A DNA stretch of 64,000 bases from Apostichopus japonicus (GCF_037975245.1 NC_092582.1:6242001-6306000), one strand, 5' to 3'; shown: positions 23,993 through 55,730, counted from the first letter of the stretch. The notes: a model not told the origin generated them from the letters alone. Translations and numbers: made by a program.

Positions 23993-25397
23993 AAATAACA
24001 ATTCTGTTTTCTTCAATGAATTATTATCGTGATATTGTCATGGAAACTTTACACGATAGTACCTTACATGACTGAGATGCATGGGATTTCAAATTCCGCT
24101 GGAATTCCAGCCAGATTTGAGGAGTTTTTTAAAGTCAAGTACTCGGCGGGATTTCTTGTAATGAAACGTATAGAGTTCCAATTAATAGTTGTTCATTGTG
24201 CTAATTCATTCAATTAGAAGATCTCCTTTTTAAATATCACTCACGGCAAAAAAGAATTGATAGGAACGGCTAAGTAGATTTTGCAACCCACCCCCCCCCC
24301 CCCAACCTCCACTCTTTACCCTTAAGGTAAATTGTTATATTATGTTAATTTCCAAACTTCCGGCCGGATATGATGAAATTCTAAATCCGGTGCAACCCTA
24401 TCCAAGGCTGTAGAAGTAATTTATTGTCAAATATGCAAATATTACCGAGAAATAAAACAAACACAACAGGTATAATGAGCCACGATTATAGTCATCGTTC
24501 ATTGAAACAAATACATTGTATTTAGAAGTTATCATTAAGCTGTTGCATTTGAACATTTTTTCAAATCGTAAATATATATCGTATAAATGAAATACAAAAT
24601 CAAGTTCCACCTTTTTATATACACAAATGACAATTTTCTATATCCGGCCATACATAAGTGAATAATTTGATGTCGGATAGAGCCGTTCTTTATTTGGTCT
24701 TTACCCTTTCCATCTACTATTACTCTATGGATTATTACTACAGTCTATTTTACGATGATGAACACTGTAAATTTTATATATTAAAATGGTCTGTATAGCT
24801 CGTGATTATTGGTTTGGCAAATTTCGTACGCAACGAACATGAGTAGACATGATGTTAACGACTCCGCAGAGGATCGAAGCTTTTAGTGGAAAACGAAAGT
24901 ACCTAACTGCCTAAGTTGATTGAAAAGTATAAATCATGTTATGAACTAATGTTCCATTTGAACCATATGCTTGAAACGTTTACATATAAAGAACGACACT
25001 TACGTTAAACATGGTGCTTCATCATAATGAGTGCATCTGTTAAGCGCGTTGAATTAGTTGCGACGGTAAAAATATCAGTGTAAGAGGTGTGTGAGTCAGA
25101 CGAAGAAAAAACAACATGTATAATCTACTACAGTCACAGTGATTGGCAATGAATGAAGAAATAGGCTTAATAGATCGAAATATCAGTACGTGAATAACCA
25201 AACCTATACATACAGGACAATGGTGGGCCCTTATAAGATCGGTGATATTTAAATTGATATAAAGGTGGCCATTTCCAGCAATTAAACATCGGACTTTTGT
25301 ATGTATTACGAACAGAAGGAAGCTAAAGTATTGAGGAGTGATCAGAGAGTGAGGGGTGAGAGATTCCATGTCCACCGGATGCCTTCATAATTACTTT

Positions 25398-25680
25398 GAT
25401 CCGCTAAGTGGCGTGTCCAAGGGGGCCGGGGCAGGAACCCATCTCTACAGTCAGTCGGTTGGGGGGGGGGTGGGGAGGTCCAGACGGGAGAATTTTTAAA
25501 ACTTCAAAAGTATTTATTTGCACAAAGTCCGTCCATAAAGGTTCATGCCCCAGATAAAATCTGTCTGGGAAAATTTGGAATTTGTCCCCCTCCTCCCGCC
25601 TTCTCCCCCCCACCCAACACCACCTCCTTTGAAATCCTGCCTTCGTCAATGACAGATATCTCTGATAACGAGCCTCCAAC
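25398..25680. mobile_element. Possible MITE-like repeat with G/C-run ends
   Basis: It begins TAAGTGGCGTGTCCAAGGGG, resembling the CAGTGGCGTAG-type ends elsewhere in the window. It contains poly-G and poly-C runs on opposite sides and a CCATAAAGGTTCATGCC segment partly shared with 16860-17045 (CCATAAAGGTTCACGTC). I could not define a matching right end or a target duplication. Confidence 0.3.
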
Positions 25681-28599
25681 AGAGATATGAAACATCTGTT
25701 CTTTCATACTTTAACATATATACAGGTCTTCCGCATAAACATTTACCACGCATGCAAGATATAGTCTATAGCCTGATAGCATGAACACACGCGTAATTAG
25801 CTTGTACACTTTCATTGCTGTCCTACGAAGTTGAGTAAACATTATTGCTGCCATTAACAGCCAACCACTTAAGTTTATAGTTACAGTGGGTGTGTTGGCA
25901 TTAAAGCTCTTGACATTATTCCATAAGATCTAGTCAAGGACTTTAAATGCTATCAAGAAAGTCTTGGTTTCATTAAACTGTTTTCGTCAGAGACGTTCAA
26001 TGGTTTACTTGGGCAATATGTGGGTTACAAAGAGCATCTACTTTTTATTTTATTTTACAGGAACTAATTATGTATTTTCAATTTAAAGAAATGAATTGCA
26101 GCATTGTTTTAGTATTATAAATTTTAAACAGAGTCGATAATTTACCAGCAAATCAACGCTGGCCCGACGTGGATAAACATGAAATGATATCGTCATTTTG
26201 GTCAAGGAGAGCTTACGGGAGGGACGGGACGGGGGGGGGGTGGTGGTAATGATATTACCAAAGAAAACAGGTGGCGGGTATGAAGAACTGCATGACATAT
26301 TAAAAGGGAAAGTGTGGAGGAGACAGAAGGAGGAGGCGGAGACTTTTGTGGAACACCTCTCGCCTCTTTCCCTATACACTCACCCACGCACTGGCAACGG
26401 TACTTTAATCTTACATCGCAGAAATACTATCATCCTTTGTGCAAGGGAAGGCAGCGGTAAACTTAGCTTTCATAAATGTAATAGAATGTTGGCTGATGGG
26501 TGATGACTTGATGACGTCACTAACGTTTGACATTGTAGCTCTGACTACTGATGCCGCCTGAGCTTCGAAATGTTACTAAAATAACGTATACTTAAATGTA
26601 CTTTAATGTACTCATATGACTGTAGTTAATATGTGTTTACATTCGGTAGTCAACGAACAAAGAAACGATAAGTGCTTGTATACACTTTCGGTAAAGTTTT
26701 CGATATAAATTGCAATGTGTTGTGCTCGTCGTTAGTTTACATTGTAGCAATATCAAATAATACTTGAGTGTACTTAATTAAATCTTATATACGCACTAAA
26801 GATTTCTATACAATGGAAAGTGTAAACCTGAATTAAAAAAAGGAATTAAGAACAAAAACAGAGTTAATTATGTTAGAACGGAAGACTCATTAGTAAACGT
26901 ACGTATATACATTATATACCGTATATGCATTGGCGCGGAATGTGTAGGCGGAGCGTGTACAAACTTCCAGTAACCTCACCTTTGCCAAGTTAAATCAAAA
27001 TAAGAATTTTTAATAACGAAGCTTTGCTCTTTATCAATCGGAAATTAAATTGCATTTAAGTACATAAGGATATTCGTTCGGTTTTTAGGTAACTGTTTAC
27101 AATATTTTAAATTCGCCATATTAAAAAATTTCAATTCGAATATCTTGACTATTTTCCTTCATAATTTCAAATCATATTTAACTAGGTAAACTTCTGATAT
27201 GCCGACGGAAGTGTAGTGAGCGGCTCATAATGACTAAAACTGCCCAGTTTGACAAATTTAACCTGTGGGATGGGGGTGGGGGGGGGGGTGGGGTAAGTTG
27301 CACGATCTTACGACGTACGATTATCTCGTGGATCTTGCGACAATCGAATAGTAGGTCACCACAATCGAGTTCATTACGTCTTCCGCAGTCTCTTTCAGTC
27401 AAGCAGTGTGCGGATGGCTTTATCGCTACACCTTGGTAATTACACGAGGCACTAATATAAGACGAAAAGTCAATATTTTACACCAAGGATCAATGTTTAC
27501 ATTATGAATATACGTGAAATGTTTTGATGAAGTTTAATCTGACCTTGAAACATGCTTCAGGTATTGAATTTTGCAAAAAAAACATTAATAATAATGATTA
27601 AAAAGCAGAATCAACTCCAAATGTCATATTGAAGGGGGGGGGGGGGGCGGAGAACAAAGCAGAACACGAATGAAACGACATTTTACTGCATTCAAGGCTA
27701 TATACGTCACAAGAGACTTAAAAAGGACGTTAGCAACGTGTCATGGATTCGTTATCCCTTTCAAACGGCTAATCATCAATCACCATGGTTTCGAAATCAA
27801 CCGAGTTTTTTTTGTCAAAACAAACTGTTAAGTTCAAAAAGCCTCTCGAGTGACATTTAAGGAGAGGTGAAAAGTTTGTCATTTTTTATAGCTGTCATTA
27901 TTAGCTTCCGGGTAACGGACACTACATAAGCGGGTTTAATACCTTGAAAATAACATCCGCTCAGATGTGACGGCGGGTCTTCTTCACAACTTATTACACA
28001 GTTGTGACATTTTAGACCTACTTGTCGTCAGGTTGACTGCTCTATTGCATATTTCAGCTGACATTCAGTTGACGTACAATTGGAATGGTTGACTCTTTAT
28101 AGCAGAGGAGGAAGGCTGTGTTCCCATTTTGGTGTATTGACAAGATGCGATAAAGAAGATGGCATTTCATAAGAGATTTAGAAACAGAATATTTTGCATA
28201 GTTTTGATATATAATTATTATAATTTTTTTTGGAACGGAAGTTATGATAAATTGTGTAAACCATTGCACTGTTGTGTGCAGGTTCACTTGTGGGAGTTTT
28301 TGATCATTGGTTAAGTACACTAAAAGTAGCAGGAAGATTTTTAAACTGAATTAAATTAAGAATATGGAAATATGTTGTGATGATTTACAATTGTAATGTA
28401 ATTGTGAACATTGGTGAAGAGGTTTAAAAAGGATACACTACAGCGAATACGAAAGCAAGTCTGTACCAAGTTTAACACATGCAATAAAAGCAAATTGTTC
28501 CATTATATATTATAGGAATAACGGGAAAACGTGTTACACAACTATGCTGGGTAGAGAATGGCTGGATCTTGAGTAAACTACCAACTTGAAATTAAATGA

Positions 28600-28602
<3 letters not shown>

Positions 28603-28641
<39 letters not shown>

Positions 28642-28688
28642 CTATATATATATAGGCTATATATATATATAGGCTATATATATATATT
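28603..28688. repeat. (TA)n with GGC interruptions
   Basis: TA array broken by GGCTATATATA units, directly upstream of the LINE fragment. Confidence 0.9.
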
Positions 28689-29316
28689 GACAAAATCCAA
28701 AGAAATGGTATTTGAAAATATTAACATCAATCATGCAGGTCTCATCCAAACTAAATCCGAAAAACTTGTAATTGAGGACTCTGAAGTTGAACGTGTGTCT
28801 CATACCATGTATCTTGGTGTGCGTATAGATAACAAATTAACATTCACTGGTCATATATCAAATATACTACGACGAGTCTACTACATTGTATCCACATTGA
28901 CATATCTCGTTCCGTTCTTCGAATTAGACGTGAGGCATAAAGTATTTGTAACATCGATTCTGCCCCATATAATATATGCTGTGCCTGTTTGGTATCATTT
29001 TCTGCTTGCCTGTGATAAACAAAGAATCAGAGCATTCTTGAAGTATTGTGATAAGATTTTCAGGTTGGATTATGAGAGTATGGTTGATCAGGTCAATGGT
29101 GGAGCTAGGCGTGAATTTATCAGACTAAGTAGGAATATTCAAAGAGAAGAAAATCACCCGCTTCGTGCAGAACTGAAATCAATGTGTCGACACACTAGCT
29201 ATAATCTCAGGAATCGTGCATTGACACCAAAATATAGAGTGCAAGTTTTCAGAAACTCGTTTGTATACAGAGCATCTATTTTTATTCAACATGACACTTT
29301 AAATGATTTGATTTGA
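28689..29316 (+). mobile_element. 5'-truncated non-LTR retrotransposon (LINE): C-terminus of reverse transcriptase protein
   Basis: An uninterrupted frame of about 209 codons to TGA at 29314-29316. It starts KSKEMVFEN, then has TMYLGVRIDNKLTFTGHISN, the YLGV.iD..LtF..HI signature at the end of LINE reverse transcriptase domains. The usual C-terminal tail follows (VTSILPHIIYAVPVWY and the late RNSFVYRASIF). The catalytic RT motifs and the endonuclease are missing, so it cannot move itself. The ATG drawn in the TA array upstream is not a true start. The intact frame suggests a young insertion. It resembles Jockey/CR1/Rex-type elements, but the clade is not certain. Confidence 0.8.
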
Positions 29317-29486
29317 TGTATTTTGTATAGTTTCCACAATTTTTATTCCCTAATTGGGTTACTGTTTCCTAATTTTTATACATTTTATGAATGCACATAT
29401 AACATTTTATTTATTATATTTATTATACTCACCATTTTCCTATTTATGAACTGTATTTTATGCAATTTATACTGGAACAAACGAAA

Positions 29487-29488
<2 letters not shown>
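29317..29488 (+). mobile_element. 3' untranslated part of the LINE fragment
   Basis: AT-rich sequence between the LINE stop and the next (TA)n array, without coding. It is probably the element's 3' UTR, with the TA tract either as its tail or as the target. Confidence 0.5.

Positions 29489-29564
<76 letters not shown>
29489..29564. repeat. (TA)n array with two TAC interruptions
   Basis: Immediately follows the LINE 3' region; the LINE fragment is therefore bounded on both sides by TA arrays. Confidence 0.95.
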
Positions 29565-29567
<3 letters not shown>

Positions 29568-32500
29568 CTTTTATCGTCTATTAAGATCATTTAGGGCTGT
29601 ATTCTTGGATTATTCTGAGCCGTAAGTGGGAAGGGTTTCCGATCTAAGGAAACTTTACTTCATTTACTGTAAAGAATTAAATAATTAAAATGTAGCCTCC
29701 ATTTCTCTGAAAGGAAACAACTCCATTTTTAAGAGAGACTATATGCTAATGTGATATGACGGGATCGCTAAACGCAAAAGCCATCCAGGGTAAGGAATCG
29801 ACTTTGAGACGATGATGAAGTATAAAGAACCTAGTTTTCAAGGATTTCTTTATATGCAATGTTTTGCACGAGAAAGAAAGATACAGGAATCTCTTCTTGA
29901 GTTCGTGATTTCCTAATGGAGTGAAACACTCGATCAAGTCCTCAAGAAAGTCTATTTTAGAAGGAGAGACGTTTTATTGTAGCAGAGAAATAGTTCTTGG
30001 CACGAAATGATTCCGAAATGCATATCATATACACGTAATTCACTGTCATTAATGTCAACAAATGCCATAACTTCTATGCGAGAAATAGAATATGGAGAGA
30101 GTGGGGGCGGTGGGGGGGGGGGGGGGGCAACAGTGTATTATGAAGTTGGAGTAGTTGGCGCGTGTTTAAGAAGAGTAACAACGACATATATAAAATAAGA
30201 CGTTTTAAATAATATCTTTTAGGGGCGGCAAGCCAATGGTGAACAAGCTTGAAAATAAAATCACATCTCTAAAAAAACGCACCCCTTCCTGACCCTGGTG
30301 CACCCTACTGCTTGTAACGTTCATAAGCCGTACTCACAATGGCAATACTCCAAGAAGAGCATGTAACATATGAACAGAAAATCGATAATAGCCACATTTC
30401 GAATCATGTGAGTTGTTATGTTCATGGCTCGACGGGAAAAGGTATATAGCCTGAAATCCCAAATTTCAAAATAGCTGATTACAAATCAAAAATTAATTTC
30501 ATTTCGACCTCTTACATGCGTCAGTAATGCTTCATATCACTGCAAAATACTTTATAGACGTGCAATTACGTAAGCTATCACCTTTCCATGCGTGCGTATA
30601 CATCAATAAACTAGATTCGTATGATACATGGTCGCAATCTAGTTTTAATTTAGTACGGCACTCTCTCTCTATATATATATAAACTACTAGGTAAACACAA
30701 GGATCTCTCTATAGCTAAACAAAACAGTATAACAGAACAATTGTATAGAATTTATCCCTTTGAACTTTCGAACTCTGCACTTCAAAAGAAAAACAGCTTA
30801 CAAAAAGCCCAGAAAGAACTCGATTTCTCATTATAGAACGAGGTCATAAACAACGTACACGTATATCTGAACGCGTGCATTCTTCAAAGAGAAAAACTAA
30901 GGAGAGAAAGAAAACATATATTTTGAAGCTTTGCTTATCGATTAATCATCGATGTTATAAGCTTTTAAAAGTCTCTACCCTTTACGTTTCTTTATTGTTC
31001 TTGAAGTATATATAGCGATGGTAACACGTTGACATTTGCTGCTCGCTTCGTAGTTACAGTTGCATATAGATTGTGTCTTAACTTTCGATCAATCTTTTTT
31101 TCCGCCCATATCCGTTCCATTTTTTCTTCTTTTTCTTCTTCTTCTTCTTCTTCTTTACTATCCTTTTGCAAATACGTTTGACCTACTTGTATCGCTTATA
31201 TTCCTTTTCAAAGTTTTACTGATTAGGTCATGTTGATTAGCCTATACGCCCATGCATGCTCCACGGTAGGCTATCAGTTCATTTCATGTGCGTGGGCCGT
31301 TTAAGCCACGAAGGTTTGTTTTCCCATAAAAAAAGAAGGATAAATTGGCTGTGTAGATTGATAGAGTAAAAAAAAAGACAAATGAAGAGTTTGAATTCGA
31401 CCATGGATGAGAAACCCTAGTAGTGTCAAAAAACACTCGGTGATGAAGTCGGAGGTGAACAAACGAAAACAGCGCGCCTTGCAGAAAGCAAGATATAATG
31501 TCAGTAACCGGTAGTATTGTCTTTATACACTGGGTACGGCTGAAGGATATGCGGAAGTGACGTAACTCACGCATATTGACTCAGGAGGCATGATACGTGG
31601 CAACTTCTAGACTGACAATACACACCTTTTGAAGAATCGTAGTAAGAAACCACACCGTCTAGAAAGTAAAGTTAAAGAATCCAGATCTTTGAAGGAAACT
31701 AGGGCGAAACTAATTCCGCTTGTATGGAACGCCAGATGGGTCACTAGATATGATGGTGTTCTGAAAGACATGCACATAACCTGAAGGATATGTCCATAAT
31801 GTAAATTAGATGTAGGCTGATGTAAGTGTTTATATATTCAATTCATGCTCATGTAAGCTTCCTGTAAATATTGAAAGACAACGCGAAAGACATATTACAT
31901 AACAGCTTATATCATTTACATATATCTTCAGAACATGATACCTCATATGATATTACCCGAGCCTTTGGGCGGTCTGTGTGAATGCGGCAAAATAGCTGAC
32001 CAAGTACGGTGATGCTCTGGGGTTTATTAATTTTACAAATTAGTACCTTAAATTAATATCATTTACGCGCCATTTTAAATCAGCAACAGATATGCTTTAC
32101 ATTAACCACATAGTACTTGAAAGCACTCACACGAGCTTCTGTTAGAATATGGAACCATTGGCGTTCCATAATAAACCGGTCGTCAAAAAAAAAGATGATG
32201 AAAATACTTGGTGAAACGGTAGTCGAGGCAGACGATAACTCGGTTTATTAGCAGTTGCTTGTACAAAAACCATATTTGGGAGTTCCTTGTGCTTCCGGGG
32301 ATTCGATGGCTTAAATTTCTGCACAATTAGATAATCCCAATACCCCCCCCCCCCCCCGTACAGGTTACCTTGAATAAATCCATTCAAAGCAATTGAGTGA
32401 GTTTCCCCGTCATCTTTAAGTATATGCTCACTTGCGTCAATGCTCTCATTATTCAAAGTATTCATTTCAACTCTTGAAAACTAACTTTCTGCGATGCACA

Positions 32501-33339
32501 ATATAATGTTAACCGGAACTTAGCCCTCGTATAGAGCGTGAGGCGCTACCCCGGTTTTTACAACCCACGTTACGTTGGTAACGCAAGAAAACAACATAGC
32601 CATACGTCTTTTTATTACAAAGCAAATACGTCTTGTACTGCAAACGATTTCACATTATGTGTCCACCTGCTCACTGATAATCACCTATGTTTCCCCCGTG
32701 AGTTTGTGAGATGACAAAATTCAGCCGCTCAGGCTGGAAGAAATTCTTTATAGAGTTAATCTTCCTCGATGTTGTCAACTCTCTTGAAACGTAAATATAT
32801 AGGATATAGGATATCCAACAGGGGTTTAACTAAGCAAGCCTCGTCAGAAAAGGATTTGTGCCCGTAGGACTACGGGTTTTTTCCCCAACTCCCATTACGT
32901 AAGTTTCCGTCAATTGCAGCCATTTTAATGACGCCTCAAAGCTTCTGTATATACATGGTGAGTTTGTGCCGTGTTGTAATGAACAAAATAACTTAAATCA
33001 TCGCCGAAAACTTACAAATATAGTTTATCAACAAATGAGGTAAAAGTAGAAGGGATACATCCTTTCCATCGTCTCTATATATGAACAACGAGATATGAAA
33101 CATTTTAACCCAACCGTGTTGTTCGAGGGAGTTGTTTCATAACAACTCCCTGGTTGTACCCTGCATCTAAATTAAAGTATAAGTACCTATACATGCTCTT
33201 GGAGTACACAGCAACAAACGCAGTGTAATTACGCCATATGGTGCAGTTTAAAACTAACGTGTTATGCTGAGTCGACAATATTTGATTTTTCCTGTAACTC
33301 CTAACTGTAAACTAGAGTTGATGCGAACCCATTTGCACC

Positions 33340-33671
33340 TAGTGTTGGTGATTTTTTTTTAATAGTAAGTAATCGTATTCTTGATTCGTTTTCCTTTATT
33401 CAGTAATCGCACTAAAATGCTAACATGCTCGTACTCGATTTAATGTATTTATTACTCACTTCAGACGAGTACTCGAAAGTTCTCGGTGAAAATATTCGGT
33501 ATTTATATAGATACTATAAAGTTGTACCCGGACACTGATCATTATGTATTCGGACCCCCCCCCCACACCCCTAAACAGTAATCGGACTGTGGTACTCGGT
33601 ACTAGGAAGGAAGCTCAAGTACTCGAGTGTATACTTGGTATACTCGCCTACAGGTACTCGACTACAGCACT
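33340..33671. mobile_element. Possible degraded hAT-like MITE with TACTCG motifs
   Basis: The right end GGTACTCGACTACAGCACTG (33652-33671) is, reversed, CAGTGCTGTAGTCGAGTACC, a form I associate with hAT-type termini. The interior repeats TACTCG and GTACTCG in several places. The left end near AGTGTTGGTGA is weak and I find no target duplication. Confidence 0.35.
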
Positions 33672-34699
33672 GCTGACAGTTTGATCCGTGCTTATGATTA
33701 CATTTTCCACGAGATGATTGCTTCAATTCTCATCACACACCTCGTCTTCTCTCGTTTTCTCTCTCATAAGATCAAAAATTAAGAAAAAAATTGTTGGTCA
33801 TGGGATAATCAACAATATCTCCATTTTCACACGAACAAATTTCTGAATAATACCATAACCACGTGACGTGTAATATATCATTTCATACGCACTGATTAAA
33901 TATGCATAACACTCACTGATCTGTGATAACAGTGCGGTTATACACGACAGTGGAATATTGCCAGAAGAAAAATGGGGGGGGGGGGGGGGGAACTACCGCA
34001 TTATTACAAAATTTGTATTCGCCAATGATATTTGGACAGTTTGCATATTATAGAAACATGCACTGACTGCTTAATTAGTATGTCCTCTGATGTGGTAAAA
34101 AATACCGCTATATCATAACAATAACTTTCGAAGAAAGTGACATTTACTTACAACTTCATCAAAAGAACTGAGTATAAAACAAAAAGGTGTTATGAAGATC
34201 TAAAAATCGACAAGCCTCAGGAAGCAGCACATGATATTCTACATGATCCATTGGTTAAGTTTTCAACCCGAAAACTGGCGCCTTTTTTGACGGATTTTTC
34301 TCTCTTATTTTTCCTTCTTTTTTGGTAACTGAAAGAAAGTTAAAAAAAATATCATATGTTTTTAATTAATTTTGATTCGAGCCATATTGAGGAACAAAAT
34401 CTAAAGAGAATCCCCAATGAAAAAGTGTATAAAGGGGGTGGATGTACTATCTATTGTGAACAACAACAAAAAAAGTGAAATCCTACTGAACAATAACGGT
34501 TTTTTATTTATTTTTTATTAACATCAGTTTAATGCGTTGCAAATGAGACCTCAACCTTATACTAAATACTAGATGACCCGTACGAGTAATTAATCCACGA
34601 GTAAGTTCGAAGAAAGGTAGACACTGCATATGGTTATACCAGAATATGGATATGATTTCTGAATATCGAAGAATCTGTATGATACTATAGCAAATTTTG

Positions 34700-35195
34700 G
34701 TTGGAATCCTTACTTTTGTTTCTTTAAGGAAAATAAAATTTTCGAAAAAGTTCAAAGACGTGCTGTTTGTTATCATGAGAGGCTTCGGATTCTCAGTCTC
34801 ACCGATCATGGAAGTATAGAGTGATTTAATTCAGGTGTACAAGATTGTCAATGGTTTTGATGACTAAACATTTAGTGACTTTATTAGTTTTCCTAGTAAT
34901 TATTTTATAGGAACACCAGAGGTCATTGTCTTTATAAGTTGCAGAAAGTTTGCAGTTTAAATGTTCATGAAACCTACTTCCCTCAGAGGGTTGTAAATGA
35001 TGATTTACGTAAGTCAATTGTCCTTTCCAGAGGAGTCAAAACTTTTTAAGAATTTTTGGATGACCAGTTTAAGAATTCTAATAAGATTTGAGGTTTCCTG
35101 TGTTTAGATGTCTGTTTTCATAGGGTTTTGTTGTTGACTTTATGTCCCTCCTGGTACATAAACGAAGCTAAACTAAACTAAACTTGAACTAATTA
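34700..35195 (+). mobile_element. Decayed LINE 3' end (CR1/Rex/Jockey-like)
   Basis: Plus-strand reading with several frameshifts and stops. It gives KVQRRAV, a short RLRILSLTDHGS match, DLIQVYKIVNGFDD, FSDFISF and REGCK/QRVVND-like segments, the order found at the end of LINE pol proteins. A (TAAAC)n-like tail (GCTAAACTAAACTAAACTTG) ends near 35190. It is a pseudogene and much older than the LINE at 28.7 kb. Upstream sequence to 34500 may belong to it too. Confidence 0.65.
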
Positions 35196-35970
35196 AGTAT
35201 GAAGCGGAAATAATATGTAGTCGCTGTTGTCAGTAATGCGCAACCTGCAGGTTATTTAAGATTTGAGGAAATAAGTGCTTACTTGATGATCAGCTTTAAA
35301 TGCGCCCTTGTTATTAAGAAGATCACAGTAGAAAGAGCGATACAATATTGATATGAGAACGCATTTGAGAGTACATCAGTTCTTAGATAGGCTACGTAGC
35401 CTATATGCCATCTTAAAAAGGTGAAAACGCGCTTTTCAGTGTGAAGTTCATATATATTTTAATGTCATATTCCAGCATTGAAATATTATCTCTGCAGGGT
35501 TCAGTGTACGTTCTGTATCTTGAATACTTGATTTTGTTTCCCTCATTCTGAATTCATATTTCCATCTTTCATATCCCCCAAAAAGATGCAAGATATGTAT
35601 ATACACCTATACAAGTGCGGTTGTCAATACAGAACGTATTCGCTATAGATGTACTGCAATAATATTTAGTCATAATGCTACTTATTGGCGATCAATAATG
35701 TCGCTGAAATGTATATGAGACTTATACAACAACTGTAGCTAATAAAATCATGTATATGCCCTGAAGACAGAAAAAAAGGTTGTTCAGTGCACGATAAAGC
35801 TAAATATGTAAAAATTGTAATATATATGGTACAAGTTTATGTATAAATAGGTAAAAATATACCAAAACAGAAGTAGCATTTTTTGATACAGTATACAGGT
35901 GGCAAAAAAGTCTATACGGTGGAATGACGACATTCCTTACTGTTCTCGAACCTCTGGACATGCTATGACG

Positions 35971-36040
35971 GTCTATGGCCTACTTGATTAGGGTGTCCGC
36001 ATATAAATCGGGAGGCCCGGGATCGAATCCCGGTGGCAGC
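35971..36040 (+). mobile_element. tRNA-like SINE head or tRNA pseudogene
   Basis: A-box-like TGGCCTACTTGATTAGGG is followed by GTGTCCGC, then a perfect 5-bp T stem with 7-base loop (CCGGG ATCGAAT CCCGG) containing the B-box-like GGATCGAATCC. There is no acceptor-stem pairing or canonical anticodon arm, so a functional tRNA is unlikely. The form matches heads of tRNA-derived SINEs. No clear body or tail follows. Confidence 0.55.
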
Positions 36041-36481
36041 TGGATGTTATTTCACTGTTCTGAATTTTCCAACTCACTATATATATACTTACGGTTGAAT
36101 CACACCGGACTGATTATGTGTTACTTCATGTTTGAATGATAGTTTTGGGACTGTTTTGAATCAAGGCCGACATAGTTTAATGTATTCAGGCTATGATAAG
36201 GACGACAAAACGTGAATTAACATTTCTTTGGCAACTAAGTTTGGTGTTCTGTTTTTCACCCTTTTTTTTGCCCTTTAATCAGGAAAGAGATTCTGGGAGC
36301 CTTGCTTATTTCTAGCTTCTCTGTTTATCACTTCTCATTACATAAACTTAAAAGGTCACTAACTTTGTCCTCGCATAGGTACCTATAATAAGCCACAATG
36401 CGTTCACCTATAGAGGGCCCCGATCCCGGCTAGGTGAGGCATGTTCCAATAAATTTCACAGCAATGTCTGTCACATGGGCA

Positions 36482-36514
36482 TGACGTCACCACGTGTGGC
36501 AACTTCACCACGTG
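36482..36514. promoter_or_regulatory. CRE palindrome plus two CACGTG E-boxes
   Basis: TGACGTCA at 36482-36489, CACGTG at 36491-36496 and CACGTG at 36509-36514. These are consensus sites for CREB/ATF and for bHLH-ZIP factors, tightly spaced. Function is inference. Confidence 0.3.
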
Positions 36515-37545
36515 AACTTTGGGTCTGACCCCTGCCCCCCCCCCCGACCATTCCCAATCTCAACCCTTAATCACAGTTCATGCCTTATCTTGAACATAAT
36601 CATGATACCATTACAAGTAGAACGTTTCCGGGTCATTTAATTACTTAATTGCCAAATGCCAACTTACTTGCAAGTCTACATGCATGAGAAATATTTGCAA
36701 TTTCCGAACACATATACGATTTTCTTAAAATTAATAACATTTTTAGCAAAATGAATCTGCTTACATTAGGGACCACTCTCCTGATCAATTTTGATTATAA
36801 CTATACATGTAATTATGCACGGTCACTGATACACAGGCTCGTATCAATATATTAAGTCACCACACATACTTTTCTAAATACGAGAATTCTAGAATACAGA
36901 ATGGTACACCTGTGCGCATGTGCAGGTCCTTTCTGCGTGAAGTATCAGGCGGGAATCATATTGCAACTTGAATCTGCTATGACTCTTGACTTATATATGA
37001 TGGTTTCATTCTTCTTACCACAATTAAAATCTATCTAACGTCACTGAAACTTGCTGAAGGCATGTCAACCCCTTCCTTATAGTTGATCACAACGCATCGT
37101 AAGGAATAACCATTGACAATTTAGAAGATATCTATTAAGATTAACATTTTGCTTAAATTGTGTTTAACAAGCAATTAGTTTCATTTAATAACTTTAAAAC
37201 CTGTCGTCATACCTTCGTTTTCATGTACTGAAATATAACATTAAAATAAAAGAAAATTTAAAATAAATAAATAAAATGCCATGAATTCAAAATTTGAGAG
37301 AGGTCTTTTACTCTTCTAATGGAATCTGTGCAAAGAATCACGGAAGTAGGCAACTACAAAGAAGGGAAGTATCATGACCCTTGACCTTTGTAATAGCATA
37401 GAGTATAAGATCATGAGAGGAAAAAACATAGACTTCCGAAAGTAACAACACCGTAGAGCAAACATGACATTTTCGTGCAATGTCATTCAATCATAACTAA
37501 GCGCATGCAAGAAAAGGGAGAAGAAGAAGAAGAAGCAAATATTGT

Positions 37546-37561
37546 GATATGACGTCATATC
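37546..37561. promoter_or_regulatory. 16-bp perfect palindrome centred on a CRE
   Basis: GATATGACGTCATATC is an exact palindrome around TGACGTCA, about 570 bases upstream of the transmembrane exon of gene 2. Confidence 0.3.
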
Positions 37562-38131
37562 TGAGGATATTGTGTGTCTTTCAGTATATGTATGCTTCTT
37601 CAGCTGATATCCGTATATTTTTTATTGTGATGAAGTGTGTATTATCTATTGTTATCATATAATAACCGATTTTTGGAAGATATGCTACCTGGCAACATAG
37701 TATCTTACTACATAGTCCACCATTAATTACCACATACCACGATTACCATGATGAAATTTGGTATAATGTTTTTAATAAATTAATTGAAAATTTGAAATGA
37801 AACGATAGATCATTCCCCTGAACTTTATGAGTCACAAAATAATTGTGTATAATTTTTGCACCCCTCAAACGAACTAAAGGCCCTACTTCATAACAAAGAG
37901 CGATACCGATATATGAAATGAAAAGAATTGTGGTCTTCCATTCAATTTGTTTTGTGACGTCATAGATACTGACATGTAAATTTAACTCAGGTTAGATTGA
38001 AAATTTTCAATCCATGTCATTCCAAAAACAAAAAAGAAGTATATTTTAAAATGAAATTTACAAAATGCTTATTTAAGTTTTAGTGTTTTAATTCTTGTTT
38101 ATATTTGTTGTTGTTTTTTTGTAATTTTCAG

Positions 38132-55730
<17,599 letters not shown>

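Larger units (their letters stand above)
18994..38131 (+). other. Probable first intron of gene 2 (19 kb), no exon recognised
   Basis: If the exon at 18988 is real this is one intron; otherwise it is upstream sequence. It holds the mobile elements and repeats listed separately and five of the seven palindromic CRE sites in the window. Outside those I see AT-rich DNA with poly-G/C runs (for example near 24289, 27634, 30113, 32343, 33975 and 36534). Confidence 0.4.

Noticed and set aside
35971-36040. A functional tRNA gene
   Set aside because: Good T arm and B box, but no acceptor stem pairing and a poor anticodon arm. A SINE head or pseudogene fits better.
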